NCBI RefSeq assembly: GCF_001423695.1
Contig: NZ_LMOZ01000002.1
Span: 790,298-854,297 of the forward strand
From: Leifsonia sp. Leaf336
GTDB lineage: Bacteria > Actinomycetota > Actinomycetes > Actinomycetales > Microbacteriaceae
Direction: 5' to 3'
Length of the DNA stretch: 64,000 nt
How positions within the stretch are numbered: position 1 is the first letter of the stretch; each line of letters begins with the position of its first letter. Below are positions 14,633 to 22,122 of this stretch, in pieces. The notes beneath the pieces are model-generated. The model saw only the letters and a program-made list of their open reading frames with translations, was not told the origin of the DNA and did not search any database. A program made the position numbers and the translations under genes.

Positions 14633-16000
14633 ATGAGCTACGCCGTGACCAATCCCGCCACGGGCGAGACGGTCAAGACCTTCGACACGATCACCGACGC
14701 CGGTCTCGAAGCCGCGATCGCGTCGGCCGACAACGCGTACCGCACCTGGTCGAAGACGACCACGGTGGAGGAGCGCGCGGCCCTGGTGCGTCGCGTCGGT
14801 CAGCTGCACGTCGAGCGTCGCCAGGAGCTGGCCGACATCATCGTGCGCGAGATGGGCAAGCCGGTCGAGCAGGCGCTGGGCGAGGTCGACTTCGCCGGCG
14901 CCATCTACGAGTACTACGCGGACAACGCGTCGGAGTTCCTGAAGGACGAGCCGATCCAGCTGCTCGACGGCAGCGGTTCCGCGGTCGTCCGCCGCTCGGG
15001 CCTTGGCGTGCTGCTCGGGGTCATGCCCTGGAACTTCCCGTACTACCAGGTGGCGCGCTTCGCCGGACCGAACCTGATCATCGGCAACACCATCCTCCTC
15101 AAGCACGCCGAGCAGTGCCCGGAGTCGGCCGCCGCTATCGAGAAGATGTTCCTCGACGCGGGCTTCCCTGAGGGCGCCTACGTCAACATCTACGCGTCGC
15201 ACGACCAGATCGAGACCGTCATCGCCGACCCGCGGGTGCAGGGCGTCTCGCTCACCGGCTCCGAGCGCGCCGGTGCGAAGGTCGCCGAGATCGCGGGCCG
15301 CAACCTCAAGAAGGTCGTGCTCGAGCTGGGCGGCTCCGACCCGTTCATCCTGCTGTCGACCGACGACCTCGACGCCACCGTGCAGAACGCGGTCGACGCC
15401 CGTCTCGACAACAGCGGCCAGTCCTGCAACGCGGCCAAGCGGTTCGTCGTCGCAGACGAGCTCTACGACTCGTTCCTGGCGAAGTTCACCGCCAAGCTCG
15501 CCGAGGTCGAGGCCAGCGACCCGACGAGCGAGAGCTCGGCGCTCGGCCCGCTGTCGTCGCTGAAGGCGGCGGAGGGTCTCGACGACCAGGTCAAGCGCGC
15601 GGTCGCGAACGGTGCCACCCTGGTGCGCGGCGGCGGCCGCAACGGCGCCTTCTTCGAGACCACGGTGCTGACCGACGTCACGCCGGAGAACCCGGCCTCC
15701 AAGGAGGAGTTCTTCGGTCCGGTCGCGCAGGTCTTCCGCGCGAAGGACGAGGCGGACGCGGTGCGCATCGCGAACGACACCCCGTTCGGCCTCGGCTCGT
15801 ACCTCTACACGACCGACGAGGAGCAGGCTCTGCGGGTCGCCGACCAGATCGAGGCCGGCATGGTCTTCGTCAACGTGGTCCTCGCCGACGGCGCGGAGCT
15901 GCCCTTCGGCGGCGTGAAGCGCTCAGGTTCGGGCCGCGAGCTCGGCCGTTTCGGCGCCGACGAGTTCGTGAACAAGAAGCTCATCCGCATCGGCGGCTGA
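14633..16000 (+). CDS. NAD(P)-dependent aldehyde dehydrogenase, succinate-semialdehyde type (Sad/YneI-like)
   Basis: A 455-aa aldehyde dehydrogenase, the short length of the Sad/YneI group. The catalytic Cys265 lies in NSGQSCNAAKR, and the general base Glu231 in VVLELGGSDPF. MPWNFPYYQVARF and LLKHAEQCPESA are group features. AGGAG precedes the ATG. It would oxidise the aldehyde made by the amine oxidase upstream to the acid, for example succinate semialdehyde to succinate. The toxin island separates the two genes. A strong hairpin follows the stop codon. Confidence 0.88.
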   Translation: MSYAVTNPATGETVKTFDTITDAGLEAAIASADNAYRTWSKTTTVEERAALVRRVGQLHVERRQELADIIVREMGKPVEQALGEVDFAGAIYEYYADNASEFLKDEPIQLLDGSGSAVVRRSGLGVLLGVMPWNFPYYQVARFAGPNLIIGNTILLKHAEQCPESAAAIEKMFLDAGFPEGAYVNIYASHDQIETVIADPRVQGVSLTGSERAGAKVAEIAGRNLKKVVLELGGSDPFILLSTDDLDATVQNAVDARLDNSGQSCNAAKRFVVADELYDSFLAKFTAKLAEVEASDPTSESSALGPLSSLKAAEGLDDQVKRAVANGATLVRGGGRNGAFFETTVLTDVTPENPASKEEFFGPVAQVFRAKDEADAVRIANDTPFGLGSYLYTTDEEQALRVADQIEAGMVFVNVVLADGAELPFGGVKRSGSGRELGRFGADEFVNKKLIRIGG

Positions 16001-16015
16001 TTCTCGGGTTCACCG

Positions 16016-16060
16016 GCGGCCGGTCGTTCCTCCTCACCGGGAGGGGCGGCCGGCCGCTTT
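16016..16060 (+). terminator. Strong hairpin terminator
   Basis: An 18-bp stem (16016-16033 with 16040-16057, three G-U pairs in RNA) and a 6-base loop, followed by TTT. It lies 16 bases after the aldehyde dehydrogenase stop codon. Confidence 0.8.
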
Positions 16061-16132
16061 CGTCGTGCTTATGATCGGGCAGTAGACCAGCCGGTCTTGA
16101 CACTTCCTCAGCATTGGCGGGACAGTGTCCCC

Positions 16133-18079
16133 GTGAACGAGCTTCCGATCGTCTACTGCCGCGGGTATGCCGGCCCGACCAGTCAGATCGACTCCACGGT
16201 CAACGATCCCTTCTACGGCTTCAACGAGGGCGCCACACACACCCGGGTCAACGGCGACGGCGACCCCAAGTTCTACCAGTTCGAGGGGCCGCTTCTTCGG
16301 CTGCTCGGCGAGCGCGACTACCAGGTGCTCGTGCGGGGGAGCCAGAAGGAACTGCTCGCGACGGCTGCCGACGGCACCCTCCCGCAGAGGTCGATCTGGA
16401 TCCACCGCTTCTACGACGAAGCCGCTACGACCTACGCCGCACCGACGCCGCGTTCGGGCAACCTCTTCGACCGGGCCATCACCTGGACCGAGGACCTCGT
16501 CCGCGAGCACACCTCCGCTCAGGGCTTCGACATCGAGCAGGCGGCGCGGGAGCTCTACGACCTCGTCCTCCAGGTGCGCGAGAAGACCGGAGCGCCGAAG
16601 GTGTTCCTCGTCGCGCACTCCATGGGCGGCCTGGTCGCGCGCTGCATGATGCAGAAGGTCTGCGAGGAGGACGGCCGCATCCCCGCCAAGGAGCTGGTCG
16701 CCAAGTTCTGCACCTACGCGACCCCGCACGGCGGCATCGTGTTCACCGGCGGCCTTCTGAACTGGCTGATGGAGACCTTCGGGCCGGCCGGTTCGGACAT
16801 CTTCTCGCCGCCGAAGATGTACGGCTACCTGACGCCGGGCAAGAAGTTCGGCGACAAGCCGATCGGCGAGGCGTGGGACCCCCGCGTCATCCCGCCCGAG
16901 GTGTTCGACGTCGATGACGTGTTCTGCATCATCGGGACCGACTCGAACGACTACAACCTGGCCAAGCTGGGGGTCGGGCCGCGCAGCGACGGACTCGTGC
17001 TCATCGAGAACGCCTACGTGAAGGGCGCCCACCGCGCGTTCGTCTACAAGTCGCACTCGGGGCCGTACGGCGAGGTGAACTCCGAGGAGGGCTACCAGAA
17101 CCTGGCGCGTTTCCTCTTCGGCCACTGGTCGGTGCAGGTCGAACTGAGCTCCCTGCCTCCGGCGTCGGCGCTCGACTCCCAGCCGGACGTCGCCTGGCAG
17201 GCCGACCTCCAACTCGCCATCCGCGGACTCTCGGTGCTGATCACCGAGCAGAAGGCCGTCCACTACAACCCGGTGCAGCTGAACGCCGAGATCGCCCAGC
17301 ATGCACGAGGCGCGGCCGGCGACGACTCGGTGGACGCGCCGATCCCGCTCGTGGGGACGTTCCTGTTCTCGAAGGAGCCGCCGACCGACCTCCCGCCGAC
17401 GAACGTGACGCCGGGAGTGGGGGACGACCTCACGCCGGCGGTCGCGCCGGCCGCTGCGCCCGCGACCGAGGCCGCGACGGAGGCCGCCCCGCCCCGCCAG
17501 GGCTGGTGGCACCGCTTCGTCGACTCGTTCAGCGAGGGTGAGGAGGATCAGGAGCGCGAGGCGCCATCGATCGAGCCGGTCAATGTCGCGCTGGACAACC
17601 CGCTCGACCCGACCCTCTCCGCCGTCGCGGCGGCGGCGGTCGCGTCGGTCGCGGAGGACATGGCGGCCCAGGCCGCCGCGTCAGCCGCCGGGCCGGCCGG
17701 CGACTACGAGCAACTCAGCCAGGACCTCTCCCGGTACGCGCTGACCCTGCGTGTCTACCAGGTCATCACCCGCAACGGCGTCTTCGACTTCAGCAGCAAC
17801 CTCGAGCAGGTGGGTGACTGGCAGGACGTGCTCATCGTCGACATCGGCCGCTCGGCCGACGGCCGCTTCGGCGCCTGGACGGGCTGGAACAGCGCGGTGC
17901 CCGGCGCGATCAACCAGCTCGGGCAGATGACGGAGGAGCTCACCCTCACGCCCGACCCGGACAACCGGAACGTCATCCACGCGGTGCTCCCGCTCCCGGA
18001 TGCGGCGCGGGCGCTGCCGGTGTTCGGGCCGGCCGCGCGGCTGGCGTTCACGATCACGAACCGCGACGCCGCCCCGTGA
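16133..18079 (+). CDS. Lipase/esterase-like alpha/beta hydrolase with long C-terminal extension
   Basis: About 648 aa. The N-terminal 320 residues form an alpha/beta hydrolase. The nucleophile elbow AHSMGG has Ser at about residue 163, and the strand VFLVAHSMGGLVARCMM resembles PGAP1-like or triacylglycerol-lipase proteins. Residue 223 region CTYATPHGG is the usual lipase loop after the elbow. The second half has an Ala/Pro/Glu-rich linker (around residues 420-470) and a beta-rich C-terminal domain. There is no signal peptide, so it acts in the cytoplasm unless exported otherwise. GTG 16133 is preferred; TTG 16097 in the same frame is a second choice. Substrate unknown. Confidence 0.75.
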   Translation: MNELPIVYCRGYAGPTSQIDSTVNDPFYGFNEGATHTRVNGDGDPKFYQFEGPLLRLLGERDYQVLVRGSQKELLATAADGTLPQRSIWIHRFYDEAATTYAAPTPRSGNLFDRAITWTEDLVREHTSAQGFDIEQAARELYDLVLQVREKTGAPKVFLVAHSMGGLVARCMMQKVCEEDGRIPAKELVAKFCTYATPHGGIVFTGGLLNWLMETFGPAGSDIFSPPKMYGYLTPGKKFGDKPIGEAWDPRVIPPEVFDVDDVFCIIGTDSNDYNLAKLGVGPRSDGLVLIENAYVKGAHRAFVYKSHSGPYGEVNSEEGYQNLARFLFGHWSVQVELSSLPPASALDSQPDVAWQADLQLAIRGLSVLITEQKAVHYNPVQLNAEIAQHARGAAGDDSVDAPIPLVGTFLFSKEPPTDLPPTNVTPGVGDDLTPAVAPAAAPATEAATEAAPPRQGWWHRFVDSFSEGEEDQEREAPSIEPVNVALDNPLDPTLSAVAAAAVASVAEDMAAQAAASAAGPAGDYEQLSQDLSRYALTLRVYQVITRNGVFDFSSNLEQVGDWQDVLIVDIGRSADGRFGAWTGWNSAVPGAINQLGQMTEELTLTPDPDNRNVIHAVLPLPDAARALPVFGPAARLAFTITNRDAAP

Positions 18080-18113
18080 CCGAAGGAGGGCGCAGCGGAG
18101 TAGCGTCGGCCGC

Positions 18114-19064
18114 ATGACCGCCGTCGAAGCGCCGAACGTCGAGAACCGGGACCACCCGCACCACCATCACGGCTGGTGGTGGAAGACGCTGCTCGCAGGG
18201 CTCGGGCTGTGGATCGTCACGATCGTCGTGACGGCCTTCACGGGCAACAGCAACCTCGTGCCGACGCTCATCCTGCTGGGCAGTTTCCTCGTGCCGTTCT
18301 GCGTGGTGCTCTTCGCGATCGAGCGGGTGACCGGGTCGATCAGCACCCTGCAGCTCATCCTCGCCTTCTTCGTCGGCGGCATCTTCGGGGTGCTCGGGGC
18401 GTCGTTGCTGGAGGCCGACCTCCACGAGAGCTTCTGGGTGTACGGGCTGGTCGGGCTGATCGAGGAGTTCGTGAAGGTCGTGCTGCTGCTGATCTTCGGC
18501 TGGCGCACGGTGCCGAAGACCGCGAAGCAGGGCGCGCTGCTCGGCGCGACGATCGGCGCCGGGTTCGCGGCGTTCGAGTCGGCGGGCTACGCGTTCAACG
18601 CGGCCATCACCTCCCGCGGCATCGACCTGGTCTCGCTGCTGCAGACCGAGCTGGTGCGTGCCATCCTGGCGCCGGTCGGGCACGTGATGTGGACGGCCAT
18701 CCTCGGCGCCGTGATCTTCGGCGCGGCGGGTGGAGGCCGGCGGTTCCGCTGGTCGTGGTGGATCCTGCTCACCTATGCGTGCGTGTCGCTCCTCCACGCG
18801 GCCTGGGACTCGTCGGCCGACATCGCGTCGTTCGTCGCGGTGCTGTTCACCGGCGGCGCCCTGGAGCAGCTGCAGAACGGGACCCTGCAGCAGAGTACGG
18901 CCAATCAGGTGGAGGCCCTCGCGACGCTGCTCTACGTCATCGGGCTGGCGTTCGTATCGGCCGTCGGCATCGTCACCCTCTGGCTGGTGCTGCGGCACTA
19001 CCGCCGCGTGGAGCGGGCCGCTGTCGCGCAACCCGCTGTTCTGCCGGGCACGATCACCCGCTGA
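18114..19064 (+). CDS. PrsW-family intramembrane glutamic protease
   Basis: A 316-aa protein with a His-rich N-terminus (residues 15-19) and about eight membrane spans. The PrsW motifs are present in order: EEFVK (Glu117, Glu118, Lys121), FESAGY (154-159), His190 in GHVMWTAILG, and HAAWD near residue 227. In Bacillus, PrsW cuts an anti-sigma factor to release an ECF sigma factor. Here no obvious anti-sigma partner is next door. The -10-like TAGCGT (18101-18106) sits only seven bases before the ATG, so the message may be leaderless. The frame extends upstream but with an Arg-rich unlikely sequence. Confidence 0.85.
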   Translation: MTAVEAPNVENRDHPHHHHGWWWKTLLAGLGLWIVTIVVTAFTGNSNLVPTLILLGSFLVPFCVVLFAIERVTGSISTLQLILAFFVGGIFGVLGASLLEADLHESFWVYGLVGLIEEFVKVVLLLIFGWRTVPKTAKQGALLGATIGAGFAAFESAGYAFNAAITSRGIDLVSLLQTELVRAILAPVGHVMWTAILGAVIFGAAGGGRRFRWSWWILLTYACVSLLHAAWDSSADIASFVAVLFTGGALEQLQNGTLQQSTANQVEALATLLYVIGLAFVSAVGIVTLWLVLRHYRRVERAAVAQPAVLPGTITR

Positions 19065-19070
19065 CGCTGC

Positions 19071-19131
19071 GCCGAAGGGCACGTCGTTGTCGCTTTCGGG
19101 CACTCGAAGTGACAACGACGTGCCCTTCGGC
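19071..19131. repeat. Dispersed hairpin repeat, copy 1
   Basis: A perfect 21-bp inverted repeat (19071-19091 with 19111-19131) and a 19-base loop. The core GGGCACGTCGTTGTC and its complement occur again at 42176-42232 with the same stem core and loop length. It lies between convergent genes and may act as a terminator, but the conserved sequence in two places suggests a family of mobile or regulatory palindromes. Confidence 0.85.
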
Positions 19132-19142
19132 CGATCCCCGCG

Positions 19143-19985
19143 TCAGTCGTGGCGGTCGGCGGGCGCGATCGGGCCGGGGCGGTCGGCGTAGGTGCGGCCG
19201 GTCACGACCAGTCGCAGCAGCGCCGCGGCCACGTCGTGCTGCTCGGCCAGCTCGGCCAGCGGGGCGCCGGCCGCATAGGCCTCCCGGATGCCGCGGACCT
19301 CGTCGTCGCCGAGCCTGCGACGGTGAGGCTCGGCGATCGGGCCGCCGTGGGCCGCGTGGCTACTGCCGCGCACGATGAGGCTGACCCGCTGCTGACTCGT
19401 GCCGAACCTCCGCGCGATCTCGGTCTGCGAGACGCCCTCGCTGTGGAGGCGGCGCATCTGCACGACGTCGTCGTCCTCCCCGGAGGTCTCGACGACGCCG
19501 GTCGTGGCGCCGCGGACCACGGACGCGATGGTCCAGTGCGAGACGCCGAAGGCCTCCGCGACCGCCGCGCGGTCCTCGCCGGCCGCGAGCCGTTCGCGGA
19601 TGCGCTCGACCTGCTCCACCGTCAACGGACGCGCGCGGGTGACGGCGGCGCTGGTGAGCGGGCCGCCGACGTCGGCGAAGGCGCGGCCGGACGCGATGTT
19701 CGAGACCATCTGATGCGAGATCCCGTAGCGCGCCGAGATGTCGGCCCGCGGTGTGCCCGCGGCCACGGCCTCCCGGATCGCGACGACCTCCTCGCTCGTG
19801 ACCTTGCGGCTCTTGCCCGGCAGGATCGGGCCGCCCGCCTCCAGCCGTGACCGGCCGGTGACCAGGCTCGACACGGTGTTCTGCCGCACCCCGTACTCGT
19901 CCGCGAGCTGCACCTGGCGCGCACCCGCGGCGTACTTCTCGCGCAGCTCGCGCACCTGCGCGTCGGAGAGCGGGACGGAGGCCAT
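19143..19985 (-). CDS. Protein of five tandem helix-turn-helix repeats (280 aa)
   Basis: The whole protein is built from five units of about 50 residues: 6-54, 62-110, 121-167, 172-217 and 225-273. Each reads roughly (V/L)xxxxVxxIRExxAAGxxxxxLAxxxGVSxxxVSxIVxGR, ending in GGPI or similar. This is the small HTH seen next to HNH or GIY-YIG homing-type endonucleases, for example unit two REAVAAGTPRADISARYGIS. Here there is no nuclease or any other domain. It probably binds a long, repeated or extended DNA site. Single gene, convergent with the PrsW gene across a hairpin repeat. Start ATG 19985. Confidence 0.75.
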   Translation of the reverse strand: MASVPLSDAQVRELREKYAAGARQVQLADEYGVRQNTVSSLVTGRSRLEAGGPILPGKSRKVTSEEVVAIREAVAAGTPRADISARYGISHQMVSNIASGRAFADVGGPLTSAAVTRARPLTVEQVERIRERLAAGEDRAAVAEAFGVSHWTIASVVRGATTGVVETSGEDDDVVQMRRLHSEGVSQTEIARRFGTSQQRVSLIVRGSSHAAHGGPIAEPHRRRLGDDEVRGIREAYAAGAPLAELAEQHDVAAALLRLVVTGRTYADRPGPIAPADRHD

Positions 19986-20098
19986 GAGCCGAGAGTAGCG
20001 GCGACCGCCGCCCGGGCGGAACGCCTTGCGCGTCCGGTCGTCGAGATCCGGGCGCGGCGCTCACTCCGGGAGGCGGCGCTCACTCCGGGAGCCGGCGC

Positions 20099-21082
20099 TC
20101 AGTCCGGGAGACGGCGCTTCGCCAGGGGAGGCAGCGGGTCGCCGCCGGAGGCGAGGCGGGCCCGGTTGGCCTCCCGCACCACCGACCAGGCGTCCCCGAC
20201 CGGGCCCACGTGTCCGAGCTTGTCGGGGTTGATGACGCTGCGGATCGTCTGGATGCCGCCCGGCACGATCTCGAGGACCATCGTGTTGATCACGCCGCCG
20301 TCGCGATCGCGGAACACCGCGCCGGGCTGACCGTTGATCTCCCGCGGCTCGAGCGTGCCGCCGATCGCGAGGAACGGCCCGGACATCGAGACGAGCACGT
20401 GCGCGACGTTCTCCAGGCCGACGATCCGCTGCGCCCACTGCGGGGCCTTGCCTCCGCCGTCGCCCACCATGTCGACGTCGGCGACGAGCAGGGCGCGCAG
20501 GGCCTCAACGTCGCCCGCGCGGAACGCGTCGAAGAATCGACCGGCCAGGGCCTCCCGCTCCGCACGGTCGGCGTCGAACCGCGGGCGGCCCTCGTCCATG
20601 TGTCTGCGGGCCCGCACGGCCAGCTGCCGGCACGCGGCCTCCGACCGGCCGACCGTCGCGGCGATCTCGGGGAAGTCGAACGCGAACACCTCCCGCAGCA
20701 CGAACACGGCCCGCTCGAGCGGCGAGAGGCGCTCCAGCAGCAGGAGGGCGGCCATCGACAGCGAGTCGGAGAGCTCGGCCGCGCGCTCCGGGTCCTGGTA
20801 CGGGTCGGACAGCAGCGGCTCGGGGAACCACGGGCCCACGTACGCCTCCCTGCGCACCCGGGCCGAGCCGAGGACGTCGATCGAAACACGAGTCACGACC
20901 GTCGAGAGGTACGCCTTGAGCGATCTCGGCTGCACGTCGGCGGCCTCGAAGCGCAGCCAGGTCTCCTGCACGGCGTCCTCGGCCTCCGTGACACTGCCCA
21001 GGATGCGGTACGCGATCGAGAACAGCAGGGGGCGCAGCTCCTCGAACGTCTCGTCGGCTCCGGTCACTCCGTCTCCGGTCAC
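20099..21082 (-). CDS. ECF RNA polymerase sigma factor with SnoaL-like C-terminal domain (SigJ-like)
   Basis: A 327-aa sigma factor. Region 2 (FEELRPLLFSIAYRILGSVT, then EAEDAVQETWLRF) and region 4 (LSPLERAVFVLREVFAFDFP, then EIAATVGRSEAACRQLAVRA) are complete. A C-terminal SnoaL/NTF2-like domain from about residue 200 is typical of the SigJ (ECF41) group, where it modulates activity instead of an anti-sigma factor. GTG 21082 is chosen because GAGGAGGG lies eight bases upstream and it overlaps the stop of the epimerase gene as GTGA. ECF41 sigma factors are usually encoded next to small oxidoreductase or epimerase genes that they control, as here. Confidence 0.9.
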   Translation of the reverse strand: MTGDGVTGADETFEELRPLLFSIAYRILGSVTEAEDAVQETWLRFEAADVQPRSLKAYLSTVVTRVSIDVLGSARVRREAYVGPWFPEPLLSDPYQDPERAAELSDSLSMAALLLLERLSPLERAVFVLREVFAFDFPEIAATVGRSEAACRQLAVRARRHMDEGRPRFDADRAEREALAGRFFDAFRAGDVEALRALLVADVDMVGDGGGKAPQWAQRIVGLENVAHVLVSMSGPFLAIGGTLEPREINGQPGAVFRDRDGGVINTMVLEIVPGGIQTIRSVINPDKLGHVGPVGDAWSVVREANRARLASGGDPLPPLAKRRLPD

Positions 21083-22011
21083 TGCAGTCCCTCCTCGAAT
21101 CCCTGCCGCCACGACGGGTATCGCAGCGTCCAGCCCAGCTCGCGCTTCGCCTTCGCGTTGGAGAAGCCGCGGCCCTCCGTCATCATCATGACGGCCTGGT
21201 CGCCCGCAGCGATACGGGCCAGCCAGACCGGGACGCGCCGGGGAGGCTTGGCCCCGGCGACCTTCGCCAGGTAGGGCAGCCATTCGTTCGCGGGCGCCGG
21301 GTCGTCATCGACGATGTCGTAGATCCCCGTCGCTCCCTTCTCGAGAGCGAGGACGGTGGCGGAGGCCGCGTCGTCGAGGTGGATCCATGAGCTGTAGCCC
21401 TGGGCGCGCCCGACGAGCGGATACTGCCGCTTGCGGACCATCTCCACCTGGTCGTCCGTCGCGCCGGGTCCGTAGAGCGCGCCGTAGCGCAGCACGGTGC
21501 CGCCGTAGGCCGTCACGGTGTCCTCCACGTGCTTCATCGCAGCCATGACCGTCGCAGTGGGCGTGCCCACGAACGTGTCGAGCGGATCCTCCTCGGTCTT
21601 CACCCAGCCGCCTTCGCGGATGCCGTTCCAGCTCGCGTACCCCTGAGCGAGGAAGCGCGTGACGCCCTGTGCCTGAGCGGCGGCGAGCAGATGGTCGGTG
21701 CCCTCCACCCGCAGCCGGTTGGTGCCCGCGAACCACTGGTCGGGGTGCTTGATGTCCGGCTTGCCGGCGTGCGCCGGGTTGATCGCCGTCATCTGGTGGA
21801 TGATCGCGTCGGGCTCGGCCGACGCCACAGCACGCCCGACGGAGGCGGCGTCCAGCCCGTCCATGACCACGGCCTCCGCGCCCATCGCCTCGATCAGGCC
21901 GCGCTTGGTGGATGTCGTGGTCGTCGCCGTCACCGTGTGGCCGTGCTCCACCAGCTGCGGCACCAGCCGCCTGCCGAGCACCCCGCTCCCGCCCGCTACG
22001 AACACCCGCAT
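21079..22011 (-). CDS. NAD-dependent epimerase/dehydratase family protein
   Basis: A 310-aa extended-SDR protein. The nucleotide-binding motif VAGGSGVLGRRL is at residues 4-15. The usual YxxxK is not clear: the region AMKHVEDTVTAYGGTVLRYG holds no such motif, so the activity may be atypical. Cytoplasmic, no signal peptide. Start ATG 22011, with GGAGGG upstream. It overlaps the sigma factor gene by GTGA. In ECF41 systems this kind of oxidoreductase is the main target gene, so the pair is probably self-controlled. Substrate unknown. Confidence 0.82.
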   Translation of the reverse strand: MRVFVAGGSGVLGRRLVPQLVEHGHTVTATTTTSTKRGLIEAMGAEAVVMDGLDAASVGRAVASAEPDAIIHQMTAINPAHAGKPDIKHPDQWFAGTNRLRVEGTDHLLAAAQAQGVTRFLAQGYASWNGIREGGWVKTEEDPLDTFVGTPTATVMAAMKHVEDTVTAYGGTVLRYGALYGPGATDDQVEMVRKRQYPLVGRAQGYSSWIHLDDAASATVLALEKGATGIYDIVDDDPAPANEWLPYLAKVAGAKPPRRVPVWLARIAAGDQAVMMMTEGRGFSNAKAKRELGWTLRYPSWRQGFEEGLQ

Positions 22012-22030
22012 CGTCTTACCCTCCTGGTCT

Positions 22031-22052
22031 CTGCGTACACCGCTGCGTACAC
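22031..22052. promoter_or_regulatory. Direct repeat upstream of the epimerase-sigma pair
   Basis: CTGCGTACAC occurs twice (22031-22040 and 22043-22052), 12 bases apart start to start, just upstream of the minus-strand epimerase gene. It is a possible activator or promoter-element site for this operon; on the minus strand each copy reads GTGTACGCAG. Confidence 0.35.
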
Positions 22053-22122
22053 ACCCTCAGACGACGCAGCGCAGTGCGCTGTGACACACGCCCGCCGTCA
22101 GGCGCGCTGCGGGAGCGAGTCG

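Noticed and set aside
16097-16102. TTGACA before the lipase-like gene as a -35 promoter box
   Set aside because: No -10 hexamer lies 16-19 bases downstream. The same bases are a possible TTG start codon. A TATGAT at 16070-16075 is a better -10 but lacks a good -35, so no promoter is claimed.
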